Positions 37,904 through 48,638 of a DNA stretch of 64,000 nt are shown here, piece by piece. The notes under the pieces were generated by a model. It was not told the origin of the DNA. It made no database searches and saw nothing but the letters and a program-made list of their open reading frames with translations. This DNA is from Pycnococcus provasolii (lineage: Eukaryota; Chlorophyta; Pseudoscourfieldiophyceae; Pseudoscourfieldiales; Pycnococcaceae), in NCBI GenBank assembly GCA_938743325.2, contig OW568882.1:617529-681528 (forward strand), in the 5' to 3' direction. Within the stretch, counting starts at the first letter, position 1. Each line of letters opens with the position of its first letter. Position numbers and translations under genes: made by a program.

Positions 37904-40420
37904 CTATGACAAAGCCTCCAGCAAATCACCGAGCTCTGCGGGACTTTTCAACGTGATGCTTGCTCTGTCCTCCGCCGAATACTCGGCATCAAGCAGGGCG
38001 GCGATCTGCGCGTGCGCCTCCGCGACGTTCGACTTGATTGGCTTGAAAAGAATCGCGCGTGTTCCCGGATTTCCTAGGTACAGCTTCATCTTCTGGACTG
38101 CGGTTGGTAGCTGCACTTCCAAAGCTTCGTTCACCTTATTTGCCATTTCCGCCAGGCGTTCCGGCGCGGCGAATGCCTGCTCGCGGATGCCTCGCTTCTC
38201 CTGCCCACCGGCGGCAGCCGCGGCGGCGACGCGCACAGCCGTCACCTTCGTGATGAATGAGAGAAGGGGCTCCACCGTCAACTTCGTCACGGACATGATG
38301 AAGGCTTCGCATGCGTTCTTCAGCTGCACCTCAAGCTCCTTCTTGGAGTCCACGCTGCTCTCGAGAACGCGTGGTGCACTGCGAGTGACGAGCTGCATGA
38401 CGGCATTCATGCTGCTGAGCTCGAACAGGCTCAGCTCGCCGCTCGTTATACGCCTGAGCTGGTCTCGCATGTGTGAAAAGTCGAGCTCTTTGTCGATGAC
38501 TCGGAAGTTCACGTTGAATGGCTGAATCTGCTCGCGCAGAATCAGAAGGTGTTTCACGGCGAAAAGAAGTCCGTCAAGCGGAGTGCCGTTCTTCGCCACC
38601 GTGCGGCTGGCGGCGTCAATGCTCCTTGCGCAGAGGCCAACACCTTCGTGAGCGAGACTGCCGAACACGTTCGTATCGAGGCAGTGGTAGATCTTCGAGA
38701 GGCACACCAGCGTTCTCTCGAGCGGCGGGTACCACGTGGCGAATCCCGCGCGGCTGCCCGTGTCAGTTGCCATGCGTGCTGCGCCGTCGGAGCCGTCCGG
38801 GGCAACCGAGTCCGCAGCGTCACCGTTCGAGCCGCCGTTCGCCTTGGATGCCTCCTCCGCAGCTGCACGCTCGAGCTTCGCGGGGTAGTCGAGATCCGCC
38901 TCGCTGGGAACGAATGCGGCAACCTCCTCGCGCATGAACGCCTGCGCGCGAAACGTGAGGCGCTCCTGTACATCTGCAAGAACTCTCATGATGAGCGGCC
39001 TCATTCCCGCGGACGCCGACACGCGATGGCTGAGCTGCTCTTCGAGCACCTCGTGCTTGAGAATGTGAGCTAGCTCGCAGAGCACATCCATATCATTCGT
39101 CGCCACGTAACCTGGCCTCATGGAGTCGTACAGCACCTGGCAGAGAGGCTCGAGCAGCGGGGCCATTGCCCACGGGCTCGCGGCGGAGTGCGGGAAAAAG
39201 TGCTCAAAAAGAGCGTGCTCCTGCTTGTTGAGCTGCGACAGGTAGCCGCATCCTGCGCGCGCGAGATCCATGAGCGTGCTGGACCGTGCAAAGTCTGCAA
39301 ATCGCCGCTCGACGATGCGCTGCATGAGAATCAGCCTTTGTTCGCAGAATATGGCGTGCAGGTCCGAAAGAAGCTTCTGATACTCAGGCGATCCGCTTCG
39401 CGACTCAATTTCAGCCATGAGGCTGTGCAGCTCCGGCACGGCGGCTCGGAATCGCACGTAGAGGTGGCTCGTCGCCTGCGCCTCGTCGATTTGGCCCGCG
39501 TCGAACGTCGCCTGTCCCAGCGCATCTACACACGCCTTCTCGCTCGCCGCGGCTGCACGCTTCACTTCCGACGCGAAGTGCGAGCGTATCGAGCCGAGAG
39601 CACGACTTTGCAGGTGCCTGAACTTGGCGCCGTACGCCGCCGCCTCCGCAAACTGCGGGTGCGCGGCGATGTACGCGACGCTGTCGTCTAGGCGCTGAAG
39701 CAGCGGAAGGAAGTCGCCGCCGGTTGGCGCCTTGGCGCTCGACAGCGTTGCCGCCTGCAGCAGAGTGCCCACCTTCTCGAGCTCGTCGAAGTAGTTGAGC
39801 TTGGCGCGCAGCGCGTCTGCGAACGCAACGAGCTGCTGCCTCTCCGCGGCGAGCGACTCCGTCTGGTCGTGCAACCCGCTCGTCTTTCCGCGAACAGCCT
39901 GGTGCTGGTACTGCAGAGCCTCGAGCGCGCTCATGGTGTTTGCGATGGTTCCGAGTATTCCGTCGCACGTGTCCAGGTGGTGCTGCAGCGTGTCCGCGTA
40001 CTGCCTGTACTTGCCCTCCGTTTCCTGTGATCTTGCGGCTTCCACCTCGCTGTGCCACTTGTAGAATGCTGACGTTTGTGTGAGCGGCGACTGCGTGTCG
40101 AGCAGTTGCTGCGAGGACGTGGAAGCCGCCGCGGCGTTCGACGCCGACGTCGACGCGAGGGCATCCGACGGCGGTTCGCTCCGCGTCGCTGTCGTCGTGG
40201 CTGAGTTGGCCTGCTCCGTGCTCGCCGACACGATCGCCGCGAGGTCCTGAAGTGCCGCCTCCTGCGCGTCTGACACCCCCGCGCGCGCCTCCCACGCGGT
40301 AGCTACGGAGTACCCGCGCGCCGCCGTGGACGACGCCGTGTTCGCGCCTGCGTTTGCTGAGGGCGTGGCTGGCGCGTTGCTCCTCGCGGCGGACGCCTTC
40401 TTCGCGCTCTTGGGCGCCAT
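37904..40420 (-). CDS. COG3: Conserved oligomeric Golgi complex subunit 3
   Basis: An 838-aa single-exon protein. The Sec34-like N-terminal region is recognisable from YFDELEKVGTLLQ, then FLPLLQRLDDSVAYIAAHPQ and KFRHLQSRALGSIRSHF. The C-terminal helical bundle includes YPPLERTLVCLSKIYHCLD and VIDKELDFSHMRDQL. COG is the multisubunit tether for retrograde intra-Golgi vesicles, and COG3 sits in lobe A. Length fits plant COG3 (about 780 aa). The first ~100 residues are Ala/Ser-rich. The start ATG at 40420 is in the context gccATGg on its strand. Confidence 0.85.
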   Translation of the reverse strand: MAPKSAKKASAARSNAPATPSANAGANTASSTAARGYSVATAWEARAGVSDAQEAALQDLAAIVSASTEQANSATTTATRSEPPSDALASTSASNAAAASTSSQQLLDTQSPLTQTSAFYKWHSEVEAARSQETEGKYRQYADTLQHHLDTCDGILGTIANTMSALEALQYQHQAVRGKTSGLHDQTESLAAERQQLVAFADALRAKLNYFDELEKVGTLLQAATLSSAKAPTGGDFLPLLQRLDDSVAYIAAHPQFAEAAAYGAKFRHLQSRALGSIRSHFASEVKRAAAASEKACVDALGQATFDAGQIDEAQATSHLYVRFRAAVPELHSLMAEIESRSGSPEYQKLLSDLHAIFCEQRLILMQRIVERRFADFARSSTLMDLARAGCGYLSQLNKQEHALFEHFFPHSAASPWAMAPLLEPLCQVLYDSMRPGYVATNDMDVLCELAHILKHEVLEEQLSHRVSASAGMRPLIMRVLADVQERLTFRAQAFMREEVAAFVPSEADLDYPAKLERAAAEEASKANGGSNGDAADSVAPDGSDGAARMATDTGSRAGFATWYPPLERTLVCLSKIYHCLDTNVFGSLAHEGVGLCARSIDAASRTVAKNGTPLDGLLFAVKHLLILREQIQPFNVNFRVIDKELDFSHMRDQLRRITSGELSLFELSSMNAVMQLVTRSAPRVLESSVDSKKELEVQLKNACEAFIMSVTKLTVEPLLSFITKVTAVRVAAAAAAGGQEKRGIREQAFAAPERLAEMANKVNEALEVQLPTAVQKMKLYLGNPGTRAILFKPIKSNVAEAHAQIAALLDAEYSAEDRASITLKSPAELGDLLEALS

Positions 40421-40950
40421 GGGGAACTCGCCCGCCCGATTGCCTGGGGTTATGGGAAGAGGGGGAGGGGGAGGGGGAAGGGGGAAGGGGGGGGAGAGAA
40501 GAACGAAGAAGGGCGGGGGGGGGGGGGGGGGGGGGGGGAGGAACCCTACTTCCTAGCCCTAATCATCCTGCCCTAACCCTAATACCCTAATGCCCTCGGC
40601 CCTCAAAACCCTAACGTCGCCCAGCTTCAGCTTGCGTGAGAAAAATCAACCGAGAGAGAGCGCGATTGGCACCGATGGTATCGCACTATCGCTCAGGCAG
40701 TCAGGTGTGGCCTACTGGCGTGTGAGGGCGAGAAGATATTATTGGTGCCGTAAATCATAACGAAGCTCTCCGTTCTCTCTCCTCAACGCAGCGAAAGGGA
40801 AGTGCGAATCGTTCGCAGCCCGGCCCGTGGGAGGCGTTTAGTCCAAGGTAGATGCCATCGCCTGCAACGTGGAAAGGGCACACACGCTTTTTCCAACGAG
40901 CCCTCCCCTTTTTCCCCCCGCCCACGGGCACAAGCAAGCACACTCCCAAC
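40421..40950. other. Divergent promoter with G-run and telomere-like boxes
   Basis: Between COG3 and PFK. It holds G-rich tracts at 40455-40540, including a long G homopolymer capable of quadruplex formation, then CCCTAA-type boxes at 40555-40616. No gene is seen. Confidence 0.5.
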
Positions 40951-42696
40951 ATGGCCTTCGCGTGCAACAAAGCGCAAGCTCTGCGACCACGCGCGGCGGC
41001 AACGCGTGCCTCCCGTGCCCCCCGTGTTCACCGCGCCTTCGCGACGGCCACCGCGCCCAACTCCAGTAGCGGCGCCGGGGAAAAGAGCACGACCGGCATT
41101 GTGAATGTCGACGTCGAGGACGTGCTGCCTCTCCGCACCTTGCGCGACAAGCTCACGCCGAAGCAAAGCCCGTTCGTCATTGACAACAACGGCGGCGTGG
41201 GGTTCGTCGATGAAAACGACCGTGTCATGCTCAACGCCTTGCACTATGGCTCTGACGTGAGCGCCGGTGCCACGTGCATAAACGGTGCGTGAACTTTTCG
41301 TTGTTCTTTGACGTTGTCGTTCGCCTTTGCTTTCGTTTCCATGCGTGTTGTGTTGTATTTAAGGTGTGGTGGTGGTGGAATCCTGCTTCTGTAGCCTAAC
41401 GAACGAACGAACGACATGTGTCAATACGTGACAGGAATGATGGTGGACGATGGGAACTGTGCCATCCTGCCAGCTTGGGCCATCCGAAGTGGTGCAAGGC
41501 GCACCATCTACTTCGACGCCAAGAACGTTCGCGCGGCGATCGTCACGTGCGGAGGCCTGTGCCCCGGACTGAACGACGTGGTACGCAGCCTAGTGACCAC
41601 GCTCGAGGACTACGGTGTCGGCCTTGACCCAGAAAACGAAAGGAGTGCAATTCACGGCATCTACTACGGATTTGGCGGCTTCTACAAGGGTGATCGCAAG
41701 CCACACGCTCGCTTGAATCGCGCCTTTGTTGACGGAATCCAAAACAGGGGAGGGACGATCCTCGGCACGTCGCGTGGTGGCTCGGACGTCGTGGAGATTG
41801 TCAAGGCGATCAAGGAGCTTGATGTGAACATGTTGTTCGTGGTGGGTGGCAACGGAGGAAACGCCGGCGCGAACGCGATCGACCAGGAGTGCGAAAAGCA
41901 GGGATACGACTGCAGCGTCGTGGGTATTCCTAAGAGCATTGACAACGACATTCTGCTCATCGACCGCTGCTTTGGCTTCGACACCGCGGTTCAGGAAGCT
42001 GTTCGCGCGATTGCGGCTGCCAAGGTGGAGGCGAGTAGCGCTCGCAACGGCGTTGGCGTCGTTAAGCTGATGGGTCGCCAGAGCGGATTCATCTCCATGG
42101 CCGCAGCTACCGCGAGCGGCGACGTGGACCTTTGCCTGATCCCGGAGGTGCCTTTCGTGCTCGACGGCCCGACGGGCGCGCTCGCTCATGTCGAAAAGCA
42201 CGTGAAGGACAAAGGTCATGCGGTGATTGTCGTCGCGGAGGGAGCTGGCCAGGACGTGCTTGGCGCAGACAGCGAGACGGACGCGTCTGGGAACCCCATT
42301 CTCAAGGATGTTGGTCCCTTCATGCGCGACGCCATCAAGAAGCACTTCAAATCCATTGGCAGCAGCGCGGATGTCAAGTACATCGACCCGTCTTACATGA
42401 TCCGAGCCTGCGAGACGGTTCCCACAGACAAGATTTATTGCATGACGCTTGCGCAGGGTGCCGTGCACGCGGCATTTGCTGGATATACCGGCCTCACCGT
42501 TGGCCTCGTGAATGGCCACTACTGCTACCTTCCGATCAAGACGGTCATTCAGGCTGCGAACGTCGTGGACATCCGCGGCAAGCAGTGGAATCGCCTGCTG
42601 ATGGTCACCAAGCAGCCGGCGTGGGGAACGTTGTCAGATGCCAGCCCTGTGGCATCGATGATGGATTTCGACGACGACATATCGATTCTAGGCTAA
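40951..42696 (+). CDS. PFK: Plant-type (probably plastid) 6-phosphofructokinase, two exons
   Basis: Exons 40951-41284 and 41435-42696 join in phase 1 (completing a Gly codon), giving 531 aa. An Arg/Ala-rich N-terminus of ~45 residues resembles a plastid transit peptide. The plant PFK pre-domain (FVDENDRVMLNA) and catalytic domain follow: IVTCGGLCPGLNDVVRSLV, then ILGTSRGGSD, VVGGNGGNAGANAI, GIPKSIDNDI (catalytic Asp), KLMGRQSGFISM and LIPEVPF. The usual GGDGT reads GGNGG, which recalls the GGNGT form of plastid isoforms. The enzyme phosphorylates fructose-6-phosphate at the committed step of glycolysis. ATP rather than PPi use is inferred from similarity. Confidence 0.85.
41285..41434 (+). 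other. Intron of PFK
   Basis: A 150-bp GT-AG intron (AACG|GTGCGT ... GACAG|GAATG), phase 1, containing a GAAC/GAACGA tandem run just before the acceptor. Confidence 0.75.
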
Positions 42697-42872
42697 ACAC
42701 GGACGAGAACAAACCACCATAAAGTTTGGAAGAGGGTGATGTGATGAACGGCATTCTCGAATATAAGGAGTTAAAGAGTGCGTTTCAACAGAAAAGAAGT
42801 CAAACGGATAACTAGAACAAGCGAAACGAAAGAAATAAAAAAGTAATACATTTTTGTTTTTTCTTACCACTA

Positions 42873-45587
42873 TTACAAAGTGCTCTGGTCGCGGCAGAGC
42901 CCGCATCGATACCTGAGCTCCTGGCTTGCATGTCTATAGAGAAGAACATGGTGTTCCCTTGCATTGCATGGACACCTCATGTCATCTTCGACATCGCTCG
43001 TCTCGCCGTCCCCGTCGTCACTAACGTGATCACCGTACATGCGGAATAAGCACAGCTTATCCGCGTGCGCCGGACAAACCGCGCGATGAGGATGAAGCGT
43101 GCACACGACCGCGCTCAGATAAAGGTCCGCGGCACAAACGGCACAATCACGCTCAGCCGTATCTCGGAACACGCTCGTCTGCGGATCACGCCCACCCGCA
43201 ATCCCACCGCGCATTTTGCGCATTGTCACGACACCCACATCGGCAAGTGCAAAGTTGCGTGCCTCCTCCTCCTCTTCCACGCGGCGCCGCAGTTGCTCCT
43301 CAGCCATGCGAAGCGCACTTGCAGGGGGCCTGCTGCGATGGTTGGAAAGCACATGCTGCGCCGCTAGCTGAGCTCCAATGGGCTTCGCGCTGATGGACGA
43401 CTTCTTCCTGCGCCTATTGTACTGTCTTGCAGCCTCCTGCCGCTCCTGATCGATCGGGTCGTCGAGGAGGCCGTCGTACGGATGCTCGTCGCCGACGGGG
43501 TGCAGAAACTTCGCGAGAGTGATGAGTAGCTGATCATAGCTCATGGACGGCGCACGGCCATCAGCCTTGTACTTCTTTAGCACGTCGAGGCCCCACGGTA
43601 GCCAGAGTGGCGGAGCAAAGTTCACACTTTCAGCGCCATTCATCCCCACGTTGATGCCCCCGTGGTACGCATTTGGCAGAGTTATGACAAAACACCTCGC
43701 GGGGCAGATGACGCGCGACACCGTCACGCCGTGCGCGCGAAGCTGCTGGGGACTCACCATCGTCGTGAGGCTGTACAGAAGGTGCTTCTGAGTGTCAAAT
43801 AGTCCAGGAACGATCTTGCGCATCGCACTCTCGAATGCGCCAGCCTCGTGACCGGGAACGCCGTACCAGACTTTCGGCGCGCCGAAGTGTATGTAGTTCA
43901 CGCTACAAAGCGCGTGATCCTCGATGTGCCACGAAAAGCTCGTAAGAACGCTGCCAAAGTACAGCCACGGCACCGTCACGCCAGGAATATCAAGAGCGGC
44001 GTCCACATGGCGAAGGACGGAGGAAGGGTTCATCGGGAACATGTTCACATTCCACAGGTGCGTGGAGTAGTTGTGGTCCTCCACCTGTTCTTCGTCCGTT
44101 CGCGCCTTTTCGTTCGCGTACGCGCCTTCCGTTCCCCTGGCGTGCATGCCACGCCGTGGGAAGCCGGGAAATCCGCTCCCGTACAGCGCGGTGTGCAGAT
44201 CCGCGCCGTAGAGAACCTCCATCTCGTCGGTTGGTTCCTCGACAATGCGCCAAAACTCGCCCTCCACCTGCTCGATCGTCGGGCTTTCCCTAGCCTGCGA
44301 ACGAAGAATTTCGGTCGGTGGAGGATGCTCCAGCGCCGCACGATCTGGCTTATCGCCCCACGTCGAGCGAGGCATTGACGCGGGAGCATCGTACAGATCA
44401 AGCTTCCGTGACGGTGTTCGCATGCGTTTTGACGAAGGCTCGGCGGCATCATGGTTCGTGGTGGGAGAGGAATACGTGGGCGCGTAGGATGGGACGTCGG
44501 ATGAGCACGCATGCGCACCACCTGCGGCATTCTTGTTGATTTTGCTATCGTCGTCGTCGCCGTCGTCGTCGTTATGTAGCGTACTCGTTCCGGAGCACCC
44601 TTCAAAGTGCGTTTCGTGCATCCAATCGCAGTAGCGACGAAATGAGCGCAGAGACTGCGTGCGTATTCCATGCGCAAATCCAAACTCCTTTGGATCCTGG
44701 TCGGAGGAAGTGTCGGAAGTGTCGGAGTCGGATGTGTCGGAGCCGGCATCGGGATCTTTTTTGTGTACGCCATTTTCCGGTTGCTGGTTGTGCTCGGCGA
44801 AAGTGGTCGTGGCAGCGGCGGCTTCTGCACGTGCGGCACCTGCAGCATCCGTGGGCGATGAGGAGGAGGGTGCTTTTTCCACACTTGCGGCGTGAGGACC
44901 ACGTCTCTGCAGCTTTGACGTGCTCTGCACGCGCGTAGGGAAGCGAACGTCGTCGCCGCCACGTTGCGTGCTCGTCGTGTACCTGTCCAGAACGAACGGC
45001 GGATTCCAGCTGGGCGGCGGCACGACGCAGAGAATTCCATACGGTGCTGCAGTCGCGTACACCTTCTCGAGGTATCCAATTGGCCCAAGCGCAAACTCCT
45101 CCTCCGTGGGGTAAAACGTCGGCGCCGTCTTGCAGAATGCTTTCTGCGGTCGTGCACTCGACGGCTTCCATCGTGCCCGCCGTCGCATCATCGTCGGCCT
45201 TTCTTGGCAGTGAACGCACCCTTCTCTGCTGTGGCAGCATCGCACGCACCCGAGCAGGACGTCAAATTCTCCCGTGTTGTTCATGAGGCTTACGTTGAGC
45301 TTGCGCCGTTCCCGCGCCGAGAGGTTGCTCGCAGGCCTGTTCCACGAAGGCTTGACCTGTTGTTTCGACGGCGTAGGTGGTGCTGCTGCTGCTGCTGCTG
45401 CTGCTGCTGTATCGTCGTCGGCGAGGTCGTCGTGGTTTGCGTTTGCGCCGCCTTGTTGTTGTTTCTCATCATCAGGCGGAGAAGAGGAAGGCACGCCGTC
45501 GATGTCGTCGATCTCCCGTTGAGGGGTGTTGTGCGCGGCTGGAGTAAGCACGGGAAAGACGGGAAGCCTTGCCGTGGTGGTGTCCAT
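42873..45587 (-). CDS. JmjN/JmjC histone demethylase with C5HC2 zinc finger (KDM5-like)
   Basis: A 904-aa protein. JmjN lies at about 152-198 (APTFYPTEEEFALGPIGYLE). JmjC lies at about 525-690, with Fe(II) ligands in FSWHIEDHALCSVNYIH (His ~551, Glu ~553) and the second His in NAYHGGINVG (~641), plus the Lys-bearing GAPKVWYGVPG. A C5HC2 zinc finger reads CAVCAADLYLSAVVC then HPHRAVCPAHADKLC. The order JmjN-JmjC-C5HC2 without ARID or PHD matches plant JMJ14/15/18-type H3K4 demethylases. A small Cys cluster (CVRCCHSREGCVHC, about 114-127) precedes JmjN. Acidic and Ser-rich linkers fill 200-480. The long frame starts with GTG; ATG 45587 is used. Confidence 0.85.
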   Translation of the reverse strand: MDTTTARLPVFPVLTPAAHNTPQREIDDIDGVPSSSPPDDEKQQQGGANANHDDLADDDTAAAAAAAAAPPTPSKQQVKPSWNRPASNLSARERRKLNVSLMNNTGEFDVLLGCVRCCHSREGCVHCQERPTMMRRRARWKPSSARPQKAFCKTAPTFYPTEEEFALGPIGYLEKVYATAAPYGILCVVPPPSWNPPFVLDRYTTSTQRGGDDVRFPTRVQSTSKLQRRGPHAASVEKAPSSSSPTDAAGAARAEAAAATTTFAEHNQQPENGVHKKDPDAGSDTSDSDTSDTSSDQDPKEFGFAHGIRTQSLRSFRRYCDWMHETHFEGCSGTSTLHNDDDGDDDDSKINKNAAGGAHACSSDVPSYAPTYSSPTTNHDAAEPSSKRMRTPSRKLDLYDAPASMPRSTWGDKPDRAALEHPPPTEILRSQARESPTIEQVEGEFWRIVEEPTDEMEVLYGADLHTALYGSGFPGFPRRGMHARGTEGAYANEKARTDEEQVEDHNYSTHLWNVNMFPMNPSSVLRHVDAALDIPGVTVPWLYFGSVLTSFSWHIEDHALCSVNYIHFGAPKVWYGVPGHEAGAFESAMRKIVPGLFDTQKHLLYSLTTMVSPQQLRAHGVTVSRVICPARCFVITLPNAYHGGINVGMNGAESVNFAPPLWLPWGLDVLKKYKADGRAPSMSYDQLLITLAKFLHPVGDEHPYDGLLDDPIDQERQEAARQYNRRRKKSSISAKPIGAQLAAQHVLSNHRSRPPASALRMAEEQLRRRVEEEEEARNFALADVGVVTMRKMRGGIAGGRDPQTSVFRDTAERDCAVCAADLYLSAVVCTLHPHRAVCPAHADKLCLFRMYGDHVSDDGDGETSDVEDDMRCPCNAREHHVLLYRHASQELRYRCGLCRDQSTL

Positions 45588-46109
45588 GTGCACGAGTGCC
45601 GAGCGTGCGAGCGGGCGTGAAGTGTGAAGTGTGAAGTGTGAAGTGTGTGAATGGGCGTGGGAGGAGGAAGAGCAGGGGAAGGGAAGGGCAGGCGATTTGC
45701 CCTACGAGAGGCGTCGACGTCTCGAGGGGGAATTCCCTTCCTTCCCCCTCGGCGAAAGCAGACCAGACCATTTCCTCCTTGCCCCTTCCCTCCCTCCGCC
45801 GGGCAGCCTGGGAGAGAGAGAAGAGAGAGAGCAGAGCCTCCACCTCCAGGGAGAGAGATGAATGGCGGGGGAGGTCGGCTTTCCGCTTGCTCCTCGATTC
45901 CGCGAGGGATCCCCAATACAATCTCAGCTCCCGTAGTCCCTAACATCCTTCTCCGGTCGGGGGAACTGGTCGGAGGCGTCTCCTGCAATCTCCCCCTCCC
46001 GGGCAATAGGTAGTTGGGATTCGCCATTTTCAGACAGCCGCATCCGCAACTGTTTGTGCGTGCGTGCGTGCGTGGAACCACTTCGGCTGCTCCTGACTCA
46101 GAAGGCACC
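45588..46109. other. Divergent intergenic region with 7-bp tandem repeat
   Basis: Between the JmjC gene and the next plus-strand gene. A GTGTGAA unit repeats four times at about 45620-45650, and GAGAG-rich DNA lies at 45812-45836. No gene is recognised. Confidence 0.4.
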
Positions 46110-46977
46110 ATGGCAACCACTCCACCGCCAACGCGCTCCCAGGACTCGGCGGCGGCGGCGGCGGGTGGTGACGGCGGGTGGGAGGCGAGGTCCGCGCGCA
46201 GGTACGAACGGGCGACCATGGAAGCGGAGCTGGAGGCGGATGAAGACGCCAACGGAGCCGCAATACGAGGCTTGAGAAGAACGCCTGGGTCGTGGAGCAC
46301 GCAGCGCAGCGCTTCCGCAAACAGCCTGGCGCCGTCAGATGGCGCTGGAGACCACCTCGACCCACGTGCCACGTGCACTTCGTGCGCGGGACTAGGATGT
46401 TCAGCCTGCTCGCCAGCTAGGAAGCTCTTGGGAGAATTGGAGGGAGGATCGCTCTCACCACCTTCGCCGGCGAGTGGAAACAGCTGCATTGACGACGTTG
46501 ACGAAGACTTGCCGTCTCGAAGACGACGTGGGCGTGCCGTTACCACGCCACGGTTGAGAAAGATCGCCGTTGGCTGGGCGTTGTTGGGGGCTGTGACCAT
46601 CGCGGGTGCGTGGCTTACCATATCGCTGTGGCGTCGCCGAGGTCGAAGAAGGTCTCGCACTGTTGGCCCGCTCGCTTTTCGGAACATTCCTCCGCTGCCT
46701 CAGATGTCTGGCATAGGTGACTCGGCTAGACAGAAGTACCTCGAGGAGGTGAGCACGCTCATGGACAAGGTGCTGACGGGACCACGCGACGTCGACTTTT
46801 TAGAGGAGGTGCACAGAATCAGAAGCGACACGATTGCGTCAAGCGAGCGTGTTGCTTCGAGGCGTGGGAAGCAGAGCACCACCACCACCGGCGACAGCCG
46901 CAGCAACAACAGCGGCAACACCACCGGCGACAGCAGCAACAACAACAGCAACAACAACAGCAGCACCACCACCGGCG

Positions 46978-47008
<31 letters not shown>

Positions 47009-47090
47009 TAGTAGAAGCGCGGCGGCGCTTCTACCAACGGAGGCGGAACCGCCTGCACCGACGACACCAACTAGCGGCGACTCGCCGTAG
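46110..47090 (+). CDS. Single-pass membrane protein with DnaJ-like CxxC motif
   Basis: A 326-aa protein. A charged N-terminus contains TCTSCAGLGCSAC (Cys at about 89, 92, 97, 100), the CxxCxGxGCxxC spacing of a DnaJ-type zinc ribbon half-site. A basic stretch RRRRGRAV precedes a transmembrane helix KIAVGWALLGAVTIAGAWLT (151-170) with RRRGRRRSR after it. The tail from about 255 is a Ser/Asn/Thr run encoded by AAC/AGC microsatellite (46875-47010). The role is unknown; plastid or ER redox/assembly factors share such half-sites. TGTAA lies at 47121-47125. Confidence 0.6.
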
Positions 47091-47276
47091 TAGATTTATG
47101 ATGTGACATATAGGTTAATTTGTAATTCGGGGTGATGGCCCCTGATTTTCGTCCGTTGGGTTAGAATAACGCCGACCGTACCCCCAGACCTCAGAGGATC
47201 AAACATCATAAAAATCTTCGTCGGTGCAGAGCTCCGCTCGAAAGAAAGGCGTCGTCGGCACTCATCAGTCTTCATT

Positions 47277-48638
47277 ATGATGAAGAACGGCATTCATGAT
47301 GATGTCGCACCGCCTGATGATGATCGTGGTGAGCAGCAGCGTGCGGCAGCAGCATCAAATGCAATGAATGCACCATGCGGCGTCATGCAGTGGTGGGACG
47401 ATACGCACGTCGCGCACTCACCGCGATCAACGAACTACCTCAAAAACGAACGCATTCGACTCACACGTCGAGAGACGCCGCCGCCAAGGCGTTGGATTGA
47501 CGGGAGTGTCGAGAACAGCTCCATCATATTGAGTGAAGAAGAGAAGAAGAACAACAATGGAGATGATGGCGATTTCTCCTCTTCTGTCATCGCTCTAACG
47601 AGCGACGTCGTTCGCATGGGAAAGGTGCCAAGCGTGCTGCTGATTGCACACCACGCCCTGAAGGAGTGCCAACCTCTCGAAGGCATGGAAGCAAAGAAGG
47701 TGCTCGCGATTGCCGCACTGCCCGGTGTGCTCGAGGAGCACAGTGCCGCCGCAGCACTTTCCTCCGAAACTGGTGAGGATCCGACTGACCCTACACACCT
47801 TCCGGGTAACATTTTGCTCGCCTTGGCGGGAGAGGAGCTCGTATCGAGGTGTGTTCGCAGCTATCCCAAGAAGACACCGCAGGAGCTTTGCGAATACATA
47901 GCCGATGTGTTGCGCTATCGTGCCCGTGTGGGAGCGGATACGCTGCTACGCCACGTACCATCGGCAGACCCGACAGAAGCATCGTATCACATTCTACCAC
48001 GCGCGCTCGCACCAGACTTTCAGCCATCCGTCGAATTGCCCAGCTTAGCTCAGGCTTGGAGGCTCTTTCACGTTGGCTGGCCATCTGTCGTGTTGAAAGC
48101 CACGGACCGCTGGGGTCATCCCATCTTAGTTGATCGGATATCGCAGATGCAGAGCGAACCACTGCAAGTGCTTCCGGTGGATCTCCTGGAGTTATTTCAC
48201 GTGCAGGTGATGGAAGCGCTGTCTGTGGAGAAGCGTACAGTCATCAGCCCCGCGCATGGGCAGAGAATCTATAAGCACATCTACGTCATGGATGTTGGTG
48301 GACTCAGTCTGACGATGGCAATGAGCAGCCGCATCTTGAGCACAGCATCTCGCCTAGCTAAATTGGACAAACAGATTTACACGGATACTTTGCACAAGTT
48401 ATACATCACCAACACGCCCACCGCCTTTTGGGCGCTGTGGAGCGTGGCATCCACGTGGCTGCACAGTGACACGCTGAAAAAGGTTGTCATCTTGCGTGGT
48501 GACGGTGTGAAGGAGCTGGTGGAGGACGACGGCGTCGACGCCGAGAGTTTGCCGGAGTTTTTGGGCGGGACTTGCCGTGGTGGCGTGGTGTCGGCGGAGA
48601 GCTTAGTGCGTAGCCATCAGACGCCGGCAGCGAAGTAG
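47277..48638 (+). CDS. CRAL-TRIO (Sec14-like) lipid-transfer protein
   Basis: A 453-aa protein. The CRAL-TRIO domain covers about residues 240-430: GWPSVVLKATDRWGHPILVD, the strand HIYVMDVGGLSLTM, LYITNTPTAFWALWSVASTW and the terminal VDAESLPEFLGG. A CRAL-TRIO_N-like helical region (ILLALAGEELVSRCVRSYPK) precedes it. Such proteins exchange phosphatidylinositol or other lipids between membranes. No GOLD or Spectrin domain is present. The ligand cannot be predicted from visible residues. The 110 N-terminal residues are disordered. TGTAA lies at 48681-48685. Confidence 0.8.
   Translation: MMKNGIHDDVAPPDDDRGEQQRAAAASNAMNAPCGVMQWWDDTHVAHSPRSTNYLKNERIRLTRRETPPPRRWIDGSVENSSIILSEEEKKNNNGDDGDFSSSVIALTSDVVRMGKVPSVLLIAHHALKECQPLEGMEAKKVLAIAALPGVLEEHSAAAALSSETGEDPTDPTHLPGNILLALAGEELVSRCVRSYPKKTPQELCEYIADVLRYRARVGADTLLRHVPSADPTEASYHILPRALAPDFQPSVELPSLAQAWRLFHVGWPSVVLKATDRWGHPILVDRISQMQSEPLQVLPVDLLELFHVQVMEALSVEKRTVISPAHGQRIYKHIYVMDVGGLSLTMAMSSRILSTASRLAKLDKQIYTDTLHKLYITNTPTAFWALWSVASTWLHSDTLKKVVILRGDGVKELVEDDGVDAESLPEFLGGTCRGGVVSAESLVRSHQTPAAK

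Noticed and set aside
41416-41434. ATG at 41416 as the PFK start
   Set aside because: Using it drops a conserved N-terminal part; the upstream exon with a phase-compatible intron restores it.
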